Part shown: in pieces, positions 11,201 through 21,500 of the stretch | Layout: the number at the start of each line of letters is the position of its first letter | How positions within the stretch are numbered: position 1 is the first letter of the stretch | Source of the DNA: Chaetoceros tenuissimus | Taxonomy: Eukaryota > Bacillariophyta > Thalassiosirophyceae > Chaetocerotales > Chaetocerotaceae | Assembly (NCBI GenBank): GCA_021927905.1 | Contig: BLLK01000046.1 | Span: forward strand, 372,001-436,000 | Direction of reading: 5' to 3' | DNA: 64,000 nt | Notes under the pieces: model-generated | Told to the model about the DNA's origin: nothing | Seen by the model: the letters and a program-made list of their open reading frames with translations, nothing else | Databases searched by the model: none | Program-made: the position numbers and the translations under genes

Positions 11201-11726
11201 CTTCGCCTAAATCTTCTTCCTCCTCTTCCGACCCATAAATGTCATCATGATCATCTAATGAATACAATGAAGTATCAAGTCCTTGATTCTTTTGTGCTTT
11301 TGAAATTGCATCACTTGCTTTCGTACGAGCTCCACCATCATCATTCTCCATGTACTGTACAAAACTATGAAAGCCCATACCACTCATTTCCAATTCATCT
11401 CTCAAGAGCTGCTCCGCATCAGCAAGTCTATCAATCTCCGAATGAATGTCATCATCTTCATCACTACTTATATTCCCTGCAAAACCGAATTTTTCCTCTT
11501 CTTCCATCCATGCTTTTTGATTAGAAGACAACAAGTCATCCAAGGCTGCTTCATTTGTATCCAGTAGTGAAGTTACTTTGGGCGACATAAATTCTGCCAC
11601 ATGTTTCAGTTCTTCATCGTTGTATTCTTTACTAACTGCTAGATTGAAGCTTTCTTCTTGTTCATCTGATTCTATGGAATGGATAGAGTCATTCTGTGGA
11701 ATAATTTCTTGTTCTTGATCTGACAT
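8254..11726 (-). CDS. Large diatom protein with GRAM/PH-like C-terminus (paralog B)
   Basis: Three exons are inferred: 11726-9526, 9450-9173 and 9098-8254, with introns of 75 and 74 nt. They give 1107 aa. Both introns interrupt the protein at the same aligned positions and phases (2, then 1) as in the downstream paralog, so the pair arose by tandem duplication of a gene that already had introns. Shared blocks include YDHAEFIGLSYDNSDLGYP, CTREFVKPMTSEALCRIYAG, PVRTVAIQIRPDV, GHLRALLPGRWI, RILLIRIYSIREGQILDEG and SCRAIVGGSAGMCYVTYNEL. The N-terminal third is very acidic and varies in length and sequence. The C-terminal ~150 residues look GRAM/PH-like, which would suggest binding to membrane lipids. 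I recognise no enzyme motif. Confidence 0.8.
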
Positions 11727-12639
11727 GATGTCAAAATCGAACGGAAATTTATTCTGCTACTTTCTCTTTTGTTTCTGCTTTGGATGCGTTTTCGTTTGCA
11801 GGCACTCTACTATAATTCAAAGGCTCTTTTTGAAGATCTATGTTACAGATTTTTATATGATGCAGTCAGAATTCTTATTAGATAAAACTGCTTGTATCTC
11901 CTACCGTAATGTTGGCTTAGAATGAAGTTGGTAACGTCTTTTACTGGAAAAAAATTTCCGTTGAACATATCAGTGGAAAGCTTGCAACGAGCTCTATTTG
12001 TCTATTCTACTTTTATAGAAGACATGTTACTTATTGTAAAGAAAAGAGTTTGACATTTTACTATTGCCCCTACCTTGTTTAGCTCAAATTCGATGTAATA
12101 TAGATATGACTGACTAAAATTCTGTCAGTCCCATTTCTAAGCCAATAGATTTTCTCAATTCTTCACCTCGTAGGTACTTTGTCAGTATTCCTTGGTTGTC
12201 CGACCTTCACTTCGTACGTACTTTTTCATTGTATCATTTTGAGCTGCAATTGGGGAGTCTTATATCTTCCTTGAAAGCATTATCTTAGTTTCAATAATGT
12301 TACGTTGCAATAGAACAAAGTCTGAGCTATTGCAACGTATGTCTGGCAACTTCGTATGGCACATACTTGCTGAAATATAAGACTCCCCAGTAAAATCACT
12401 TCGTACTTACTCAACATTACGGTATGAAAAGGTACTACACAACTTTTTTCTCGAGCAGAACAACTCTAACAATGTACGTATATATTGATACTAGAGAAAA
12501 GCGGCACACGAAAGATATTACTAGTATACATTAGAGTAGGCAATTCTTAGAGGTTATGTTACTACTTACTTTTGAGTAACAAAAGTAGTACGTAAAAATA
12601 AAATTGAAGTTTATTCTATCATCATTTTATTTTATCAAC
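11727..12639. other. Intergenic stretch dominated by a fold-back repeat
   Basis: This non-coding 913 bp lies between the start of paralog B and the stop of the MAPK gene. It contains the long imperfect inverted repeat listed separately, several TACGTAC motifs, and a hairpin near 12560-12591 (ACTACTTACTTTTG against CAAAAGTAGT) just beyond the kinase stop. I see no RNA gene or convincing ORF. Confidence 0.6.
12150..12510. repeat. Long imperfect inverted repeat (fold-back element)
   Basis: Two arms of roughly 165-175 nt fold back on a centre near 12320. The core is a perfect 13-bp stem (12301-12313 with 12327-12339, TACGTTGCAATAG) around a 13-nt loop. A second perfect 14-bp stem, GGGGAGTCTTATAT, is at 12252-12265 with 12375-12388 and has the same centre. 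Outer arms match with small indels, for example GTACTTTTTCAT near 12218 against ATGAAAAGGTAC near 12424, and TTTTCTC near 12150 against GAGAAAA near 12494. No target-site duplication is obvious. It could be a degenerate MITE-like element or a hairpin-RNA source. Confidence 0.6.
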
Positions 12640-14606
12640 TTAAGCTTGACTTTGGAAACCTTCAAGTTCCTCCAGTGTTATCCTTTTTACTTCTTCTATG
12701 TCAATGTCGTCCAAATTGAGAAAATCTGGACCGTCCAATGACATGCCTACCGGTTCAGTACCAATCTGTCGTATCGGTTGCAGGAATTCATGCTCCAAAG
12801 CTTCTTCAGCCGTGCATCTTTTGTTAGGATTAAATTCCAGCATTTTCTTGAGTAAATCGATAGCACTCGCTTCTGCAGCGGGGTAAAGTTTCTCAAGATT
12901 CTTTCTTGGACTTTTCTGCAGTGATTTGATGTAATTGGTGGCACTTCCTATGGATTCCAAATCTTCCTGTGACGGAGTGCCAATGACACCAAAAATAACA
13001 CTCAGTTGATCCATTCGTTCAGACTTTTTTGAATCTGTGTCTCCCGAGAGTGGAAAACATGATCCACCTGGAAATAAAGGTTCGCGGTCTTCATAACTTG
13101 GTACACTCTCTTCTTGCATACTGAGCAACTCCGCGAATATACACCCAACACTCCAGATATCGACCGCTGTAGTGTAAGGTTGGATCAATATTAGTTCAGG
13201 GGCTCGATACCATCTTGTTACGACGTGCTTCGTCAGTTGTCGAGTCAGTCCTTGTTCCTGTTTTTTCGAACTTTTATCATCGTTGCCTTTGGCAACTTGA
13301 TTATCATGTACTATGCGTGCTAGTCCAAAGTCGCATATTTTCAATGAGCAGTCTTCATTCAACAGGATATTGGCTGGTTTAAGGTCTCGATGTATCACTG
13401 ACGAGGAATGAAGGTATTTCAATCCTTTCAGTATTTGGTAGAGGAATGTTTGTATATGTGCTGTAGTGAGATATTGCGGAGACATGATTAATTTATACAA
13501 ATCAGTGTCAACATCTTTGAAAAGGTCTTAGGGTGAGTGTTGCACAAAAGTAGGATGTATTCAACAAGTTTCGTCAATTAAATTTACTTACATTCGAATA
13601 CCAGATAAATATCATCCAATGATTTGTTTTTGTCAAAGTTGGGTGCGATGGCATCGACGAGTTGAATAATACAGTCATGCCCTTTCAATCTTCTCAACAA
13701 ATGAAGTTCTCTGAAGAATCTCAGAGCATCTACTTCCTGTTCAAAAGCCGTTGTTATTCGTTTGATGGCTACAAATTTTGCTCCGTTGGGACTTCGCAAA
13801 TCTTTCGCTTGAGCTACTTGTCCATAAGATCCACAACCTAATATTCGCATGAGTTCATATCGAGGACCTACTTTCCATGTATCGAAATCACTAGATTTTG
13901 GGAAGCGCGAATGTGCTGTTGTCTTATTCGTAGCTTTTGTTTTACTAGGTGAAGATTTCTCCGAAGCAGGCATACTAGCTGTAGATTCTCTACCCATTTG
14001 TTGTTGTGAGGGAGGACGACGCATTTCTTCATCTGTAGGCAATGGTGGGAAACCAGACGCTGATGGTTTCGGTGTTGCTACATTATGAAAAGCAGAGGAA
14101 TTCGCAACTGTTTTTGGTTGTATTGGTGTTGTCGGTGGTGCCGGTGGACATTGATACGAAGATGTAGATGACACACCACTAGATGCAGATGCCGCACTAC
14201 TTATACTAGCTGCACTTTCACTTTCGTTAGACTCTTTTTCACCTGAATATTCTTCATTATAAGAGGAATAGTCATGTGCTGGGGAAGAACACCTTGAGCT
14301 TAGCGCACTGCTGCAATGTTCATCGTCATCTTGAGGTACTTCGACATCTACAACATTTTGTTCATCCATAACCCCAGCGTTCATGTCATTTTTGTCAGTA
14401 CGACCTATAGAAGCATCTTGAGCTTTAGTTCCTTCTAACTCCCTTTCATCAACATAAGATGAGATTGCATCATCATCTGCTACTTCTTCATGACCTCCTT
14501 GACTTTTTTGTCGTTTTGAATCGTCAATGACAAGCTCCCCTGATGGAGATCTTTTTCGTATGGAAGAATTTTCCGGAATATCATCTGTTGCACTATTGCT
14601 ATTCAT
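12640..14606 (-). CDS. MAP kinase of the apicomplexan MAP2-like type, TKH activation loop
   Basis: Two exons are inferred: 14606-13592 and 13514-12640 (77-nt intron, GTAAGT), giving 629 aa. The first ATG is at 14606. Residues 1-~225 are low-complexity Ser/Glu/Pro. The kinase domain follows: glycine loop [19 protein letters not shown] lysine, [12 protein letters not shown] hinge restored across the intron, catalytic [12 protein letters not shown] and DFGLARI. The activation lip reads [16 protein letters not shown], so the usual TxY is T-K-H. Together with the insert [14 protein letters not shown], this resembles Plasmodium MAP-2 (TSH). A tyrosine-less lip implies activation unlike classic dual phosphorylation. 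It is probably a nuclear or cytosolic signalling kinase, substrates unknown. Confidence 0.88.
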
Positions 14607-15856
14607 ATTGTATCTTAGATGAACCCTCACTTCACAAATATGCACCAATTAAATGTATATAGCTGATCTCTGAAAAATAGAAGGCAATGTTGGTCCGATT
14701 CTATTCTATCGTATGAAATATCTTGAAACAAAAGATACGAATCTTTAAAAGATATTGTAGAAATCAGAGAAATGTGATACTATGCCTAAGCTGTTTCTTT
14801 CTCTGTATTAGAATAAGGCAAGTAAAAAAGGCACAACCTTTACTTTTGCAAATTGTCTTTCAGCTCTGAAAAGCCAAAGATATTAACTTTTACACATCAT
14901 ACCATAGATAGCAGAGGGATGTGGATCCATAACATATCCAAAAAAGCGATCTTTCTTCAGGAATGTATAAAAAGTCCTATTAACGACAAGTACGTACAGT
15001 CATTTCACAAACAGCTAAGCAGCTAGGGAGGAATGCTCTTAATTTGGGGTCAATTTCAATTTTATTGTCCACCCCCCTTTGACAGTTACTTAAGCTTTTA
15101 GTGGGAATGGGTGAACTGTGAAGAACATTAACGAAGGAGCGATGATGATGCAGCGAGCTAGAGCAGAAGGAAGCAAGGTGAAAAAGTGCCAACCTCCATT
15201 CTTCAACGGAGCTAGTGCACCTAGCTCGAATTGAAACAACACTTTTTTGCCCCAAACCCCTGCATTTCTACAATCCATACCGAAAGTAGACTGACTTTGC
15301 TTCACGCTAATAGAGCAAGGTAAGCTCGATAGTTTTCATTGTTTCACTTCCTGCCACCTTCCTCTCTCTACTTATGTCAGAGCTTCAAAAGAGGAGAAAT
15401 GTCAAAAGGCCTGATTTCCCATAAGTAGATTTTTCCTTATGACGTCAAATGGCCTGCATTTCTTTAAGTACTCCTATTTTGCAGACAAAAGATGGTGTCA
15501 ACAAATAAGCAGGTGGTGCAAATGCATGCATTTCCTTCCGTGCTGCCTCACTTGTGTGTGAAGAACAAGAACCTGTAGATGTTGTTATTAACTTTTGTGA
15601 TTCAACTCTTTGCTATTTACTCACCAACCACTTATTTCAATCAATCATTTCATCAGTCTAGATATTTCCTCATATATAACAGAACTAAGGGAATCTACTC
15701 TGATCGATCCAGCAGTGATCCAAAAAGATCAATCGCAAACCTAAAACACCGCAATATTCTACACACATTTCTGTGATAAAGTCAATGCTCAGTCCTTATC
15801 GCACCACTATTATCCAACGTTACATTTCATAGCTTATTATTTATTTTTAATCAATC
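14607..15856. other. Divergent intergenic region with a CRE site and repeated motif
   Basis: This 1.25-kb region separates the divergent MAPK and FHA genes. It contains a CRE palindrome TGACGTCA at 15440-15447 and a perfect 14-bp palindrome AAATGCATGCATTT at 15520-15533. It also has two near-identical motifs, GTCAAAAGGCCTG at 15401-15413 and GTCAAATGGCCTG at 15444-15456. The short frames on the minus strand around 14980-15305 show no family features, so I left them unannotated. Confidence 0.4.
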
Positions 15857-17190
15857 ATGCCTGTAGGTCTAAAGATGACGGTGAATGTTAGCCTCTGTGG
15901 CTCCATTCCTCGTTCAGAAATGCATAGCTGCTCTCACCGATCACCATTGACTGCTTCTTCAGAACAAACGAGTCGTAAGACAGATCAAGTGATTGCCATG
16001 GCTGCTTCATCTCTAGCACGTAAAGTGTCTGATGATCATGTTGTTTCTAGCTCACAGCAGATTGAACCGCCGTCGTGGGCCGTTCCTGCCAAAGGGGAAG
16101 CTGTATTAGAAGTAAGTACTTTTTGGGTTCGCATAACTACTCTCTCTTTTCGATAGGGTACATGAAGTTTCACCACTCTCATTATTTTATCATTCTTTCT
16201 CTAACCCTTTTTTCTCTTCTTTAGCCCATCAGCGAAACGAAACAATTGCACAAACCAGTGGACCTCACTCGACAAGCAGTCTTTCGTATAGGCCGTTCCG
16301 ACTTATCTGACATGCAATTACTACACTGTGCCTCTTCTAGACGCCATGCTATTCTTTTCCATCATCCGAATGGCTCTTGCTATGTAGTTGATTGCGGTTC
16401 TGCTCACGGTACCTTTGTCAATGGGGTGAGAGTCAAAAGTTCAGTCACTGAAAATGGTGTTGTTCCGAAAAAGGTCAAGAGAGGGGCTCTCATTCGTTTT
16501 GGAGGTCCAGGTGCACCTTCCTTTATTTTAAAATCATTTTCAATTGGACTTGATTCTTTAATGCAAAACTTAAACGGAAGCAAAACTATTACCTACAAGA
16601 CAAATATTGTGGAAGATGAACCTCCGTCGTCGCTACTTGAGACCTCATCGGAATATTCACTTGATGCTTTAGTCACTCTCAACACAAGATTAAATTCTGT
16701 AGGGAGTGCCTCGACCTTAATGCCTTCTAAAAATGCATCATGCTTGGCTGCTGCTCGACTCTACGCCCAACGTAATAGCGGATCCAAAGGCACATACCTC
16801 AAGAAGCGTTCCATTGTCTCCTTCGATGAAGACTCGGAAGATGAAGCACCTCAAAAGAGACTGAAGATTGAAGATTCTTCATCTATCGAGAGCATTGGGA
16901 GCTCTGATAGTGAGGACTCTGTTGCTATTGTCTCTCCATCTCGTCAAAAACCAATATTGCAACTGGACCTTTCGGATGTTGGTAGACCTGTCGTGTCACC
17001 TAACCCATTCGAAGATGGTTCCAGGACAATTAATCTGGTGAAAGGGATCACCAGTGGTATTTTGACCGTTCCTCTAAGTTTACCTTCTTCCAAGAAAAAG
17101 AAGAGTGTAAACTTTAGCACGGAACCTCCAGAAGTTCATCATGCACCATCCGTTACTCCAGAATCGACATCCGACAACGAAGAGCCGTGA
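15857..17190 (+). CDS. FHA-domain protein resembling NIPP1 (PP1 inhibitor)
   Basis: Two exons are inferred: 15857-16111 and 16225-17190 (113-nt intron, GTAAGT to TTTAG), giving 406 aa. PSWAVPAKGEAVLE leads into an FHA domain at ~residues 80-200 with FRIGRSD, SSRRHAIL and GSAHGTFVNGV, the phosphothreonine-binding core. This is the order seen in NIPP1/PPP1R8, a nuclear regulator of protein phosphatase 1 and splicing. Two RVxF-like PP1-docking candidates follow: RSIVSF in an acidic context and KKKSVNFS near the C-terminus, where NIPP1 has RVTF. Lys-rich segments would serve as nuclear signals. The NIPP1 assignment rests on domain order, not on full-length identity. Confidence 0.75.
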
Positions 17191-18527
17191 AGATGAGATT
17201 CAGATTCTATCATCTACAATTATTTTTACAAAAATACGATACAAACCATTGAACTAACAAGGCAGCAGCTACAAAAACGAAAAAAATAAAACCTATGCTG
17301 CGCACATATATATCAAAAATTACTAACATTATCTTCAATATATTTATGACCAATTACAAAAGAAGGCAATACAGAAGCAAATAGTCCAACACTTCGTAAC
17401 CTTACTAATTGTGTTAGATTTTTCACAAAAGATTTTTTTCTTTGAATTTTACCATTGATATTGACCTAACATCTTTGCATTGTATGATTGACAATCATGT
17501 GGGTACGTAGCAAAAGTCAAGTCCAAAGTGTATGATTTTACATCTGAGATGAGAAAGTGTTGTGTAGATTTGCGTGCACTTGATTCATACTTACACGAAT
17601 TCTTTGATAAAGAGAGTACTTATTGCTCGCATTGTCTGATGTTCAACAATTCCTTACGTTAAAATTGTGAACAAGAAAGCGTTGAATTGATGGAAGCTTC
17701 TATTCCTTACTTTCATGATCATAGTTGCTTGCTTGATCTGGATATTCAAGCATCAACCTCGAATCATTAGCGAAGAATGAATAGAATACAATCAAAAATA
17801 TACAAGCTTTTCGCTTGCCTGTGCAATTCTATTCTATTATTCAGCAACTGCGCATATTATCATAAATGATCAGTTGTTGTACGTAAGTATATATTAGTAG
17901 TGAGTCACGGTTTGTCAATACTAATTATCCTCGTGATGAAAAACATCTCAGAAAAGACGGAAACAAAACCTTCCCAACAAAAGTATCAGAGAACTTTCAC
18001 TGCTCTTCTCGACTCGACTCATTTGAACTACAAACAGAGAGATGATTTGCAAAAGAAAATCAATCGAAGTAGATAAATAGCTTTTTACTAAATATCAAAT
18101 TGTAAGGAGTTCTTCGACCGTATTTATCTCTGAAAATACAATTCCAGTTCTCCTGACATTAATGAATGGCCTATTCATTTTTGTGCAAAACAATCCTTGA
18201 AGGACTCTTTTCTGAGATACTTCCAGCTACTTCCCGCTGTCGTCTCGTGACTCAAAACTATCACTAATGCTAATTTCTAAGGATACCATTACCAAGTTGA
18301 ACTTCGTTTCATGAAAGCATTATCACAATTTCATTTGTTTGTCACTTTTCACACAACATAACTTCGACACCATTATCTGTCCTGACTATAATCTCATCAT
18401 AAAACAAAGCTCTAAAAGCTGCAAGCTGCATGCATTTCAAAAACCAGCATAGCATAGTTGATATCATAGATTTGTATTTTCGAACTGATTACCAGGAGGA
18501 GAAGAGAAGATTACACGTCACCTCGGA
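17191..18527. other. AT-rich intergenic region, nothing recognised
   Basis: This 1.3-kb non-coding stretch lies between the FHA gene and the TPR gene, which run in the same direction. It should hold the first gene's 3' UTR and the second gene's promoter. I found no RNA gene, repeat or coding relic that I can support. Confidence 0.4.
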
Positions 18528-21500
18528 ATGACCAATACAACAAATATGAGGATGAATGGCGGATCAAAATTAGTTATTCCAAAATCAATCCAACGTTCGC
18601 CAAACAAACAATTAAGCGCCAGGAGTCTACTGTTATACGAGACTGGTAATTCATCATCATCAATCACTGAGATCAAGCTTGATTACCTCCCAGATCGAGA
18701 AAAGGCGGAAACACCAACACCAGAAGCTGGGGAGAGCCAGAAGTCCGATAATGACCGGATGAACTCCTCTTCTGGTCACACACAACACTTCGGCGGAGAT
18801 TCTACACACAACACCATAAAAGGAAGAAGTGTTCTTATTACAAGTGACCATAGTGTTGTAACAAAACACTCCCTATCCATGAATACCATAACAACCACAA
18901 ACCCTTCAATACCCATTAGATCTAACCTACTTGATAGAGAGGCACAGGAAGGCAGCATGAATAAGAGATTGGAAGTACCAGATGAAAGAATGATCGATAC
19001 AGAGTCCTTCCCAAAAAAGGAACATACAGACTTGCAAAAAGATGAAAAGAAAATACTATCTATGGCTCAGAATGACCAACATGTATACGAAACAGAGAAT
19101 GAAAGTTGCAGTCATATAATGCTGAATCAGAAAGAAAAGAATACTAGTAATACAAGTGCTCCGGAAAGGAAGCATGACCGTACGATGACCGCCGAAAGTA
19201 GTGGCTCTTCTACGGCAGATCATTCTCAAAAGTCATACCAATCATCATCGTCTTCATTGCAAATAACTGCGCAAATTGCACCTGGAGGAAGCACTTCAAG
19301 TACTAGTAGTACAGGTCTGCCACATATTAAAGATGGGATAGGGCATTACTTCAATGGACGATATTTGCTCAGACAAGATTTGTTTTTACACAACTCTCGA
19401 GGAAAACTTTCTTCGGATGATTTACAAAAGGAGCATGATCAAAACAAGGCTTTCTTTGCAAATATTGATTCATCGTTTGAAGATTGTGCCAAAGAAGATT
19501 ACAAGAAAATACAAGAATTGGATGCAACTGAAATCATGAACATTAGCAAGATATGTTTCGCTGCGATGTGTATAGTTTTTTCTTCACACAACCCATCTAC
19601 TACAAAGATATCGACCGATTCTGAGTCTAGCGAGTCCTCGGTAAAATCCTCTTTGAGCACAAATAGCGACGATGATGCACTTGTTAAGGGATCTGCCATG
19701 AGCTCTGCATATCAAAGTGCCTTGGAGAGAGATACTTCCAAGACAGCAATTTTGGCAAAACACCGACGAAAAATGTTTGCTGATAATTTTGATCTTTCTG
19801 GAGCTGATTCAAAGGCCAGGGATAAACTCCTAGGAAAAAATATTGATGGTTCCCAGTCCCATCGCAGTTTTGATCATGCATCATTTGGATCCTCAGATGA
19901 ATTGAAAAATTCTACAAACAAATCCAATAGTGTTTTGCTTCAGCGGCCTTCAGTGCCTTTGCCTGTAGTGTACATGCTCTGGAGCAAATTGATTCTCACA
20001 TTTCTAGAAGATAAAAATATGAATGATGGCAAAGATGTGCTTGTGCCCAACAAATTAGTAACTGCATTACTTGATAGAGTGGAAGAAGTTCTTGTGACAA
20101 AAACTTCATTACTGCAAATATTACCATCGAAACAAAAGGAAAACTCGACTTCTTCAACGAGCAAAGATGAATTCTTCCAAGATATCGTATTTGATTTTGA
20201 CAAAGAATCAGCTTGTCTGAAGATCAGTCATGACTTACATCTACAATATGGTCTCTACATTTCACAAAACACAAAATTGTTTTCCTTCTTTTTTAGAGGG
20301 CCATCAAGCGAGCAAGGTTGCCAGCGTCTACAATTTTCATACAAAATTTTTGATGAAGACTCTTGGAACCCAGAACAAGCTCTGAATTTTGTGCTTGCTT
20401 CATCTTGCCTATCTTTGATTCACAATATTCAGAAACCTAGTAGTCTACATAGTATGGAGAAAACGCAAAGGGAGTACGCATTCGAAATGCTGCCGTGGCA
20501 CCTCATGCGATCAATGCAATATCAAACCGTTACTCGACTTTTATGTGATGTCTCATTTGTAAAGGGACGACTCGACGATCTCGACTTTGCAGGAGCTACT
20601 GAAATGCATGTTGCTGATTTTGAAGAACTATATGACTCAGTCATTAGTCTTCAGAGCGAATTTCCTTTGCTAGTGGAAGATATAAATGTGGAAAAATCCA
20701 TGACAGAGTGCTATGGTTTGCTAGGAAGCCTGATCAGAAGTAAAGATAGCTACCGGTGGCAATATGAAGACGATCACTTTGAAGATGCAGATACACCCGA
20801 GGACGATGTTGACCTAGCTTACGTGAAGAACGTGGCTCGAAGTCTTCAAGCAGTAGGTGATTCGTTATTTCGATACAAGAAAGAGGCAGAGTCCATGAAA
20901 TACTATTATAGGTCACTTGTTCGCTACGAACATGTATACTCCATTGAATCAAAGTCCTTGAAGAGTAGCTCAAGCAGTTCCATACGTGGACTAGAAAAGA
21001 CGCAACTGCAGATGGGAGGGGTGCTAAGCAGAATTGCTTCAGTTTATGAGCATACAAACGACAAATCAGACGCTATGCTCTGTTATGAAAAAGCACTGAG
21101 CTTTTACAGTAAAGGTCAGAGCAGAAATCATCTTCAAGGTATAGCAAAGACTCTCGCTTCTATGGGGGAACTTCATTTTTCCTTGAAGGAATACGATTCA
21201 TCTTTATCCTGCTTCAACGAGTCACTCTTGATGCTACGGTCTATGGACCAAAACTCTGATGAAGTAGCAGCAAATTTACTTATAGTAATGGGTAATGTGA
21301 GAAAAGACATGGGAGAGTTAAATGAAGCTTTAGAACTTTTCTCGGAAGCTCTATATAGCAAGACTGTTCTATATGGCAAATCCCACCCAGAAGTCGCCTT
21401 TATCCACCAGGTCATAGGTATTGCTTATTGTGAGAAATCTGACTTTCAGAAAGCTTTGTCACATTTTGAAGACGCCTTGAAGATACGGAAAGATGCCGTT

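Noticed and set aside
14980-15305. Overlapping minus-strand frames of 71-91 codons
   Set aside because: They open with non-ATG codons or overlap each other, and show no family motif or conserved composition.
15579-15776. A 65-codon frame with a hydrophobic start
   Set aside because: The short frame lies in AT-rich promoter sequence with no recognisable domain and no supporting context.
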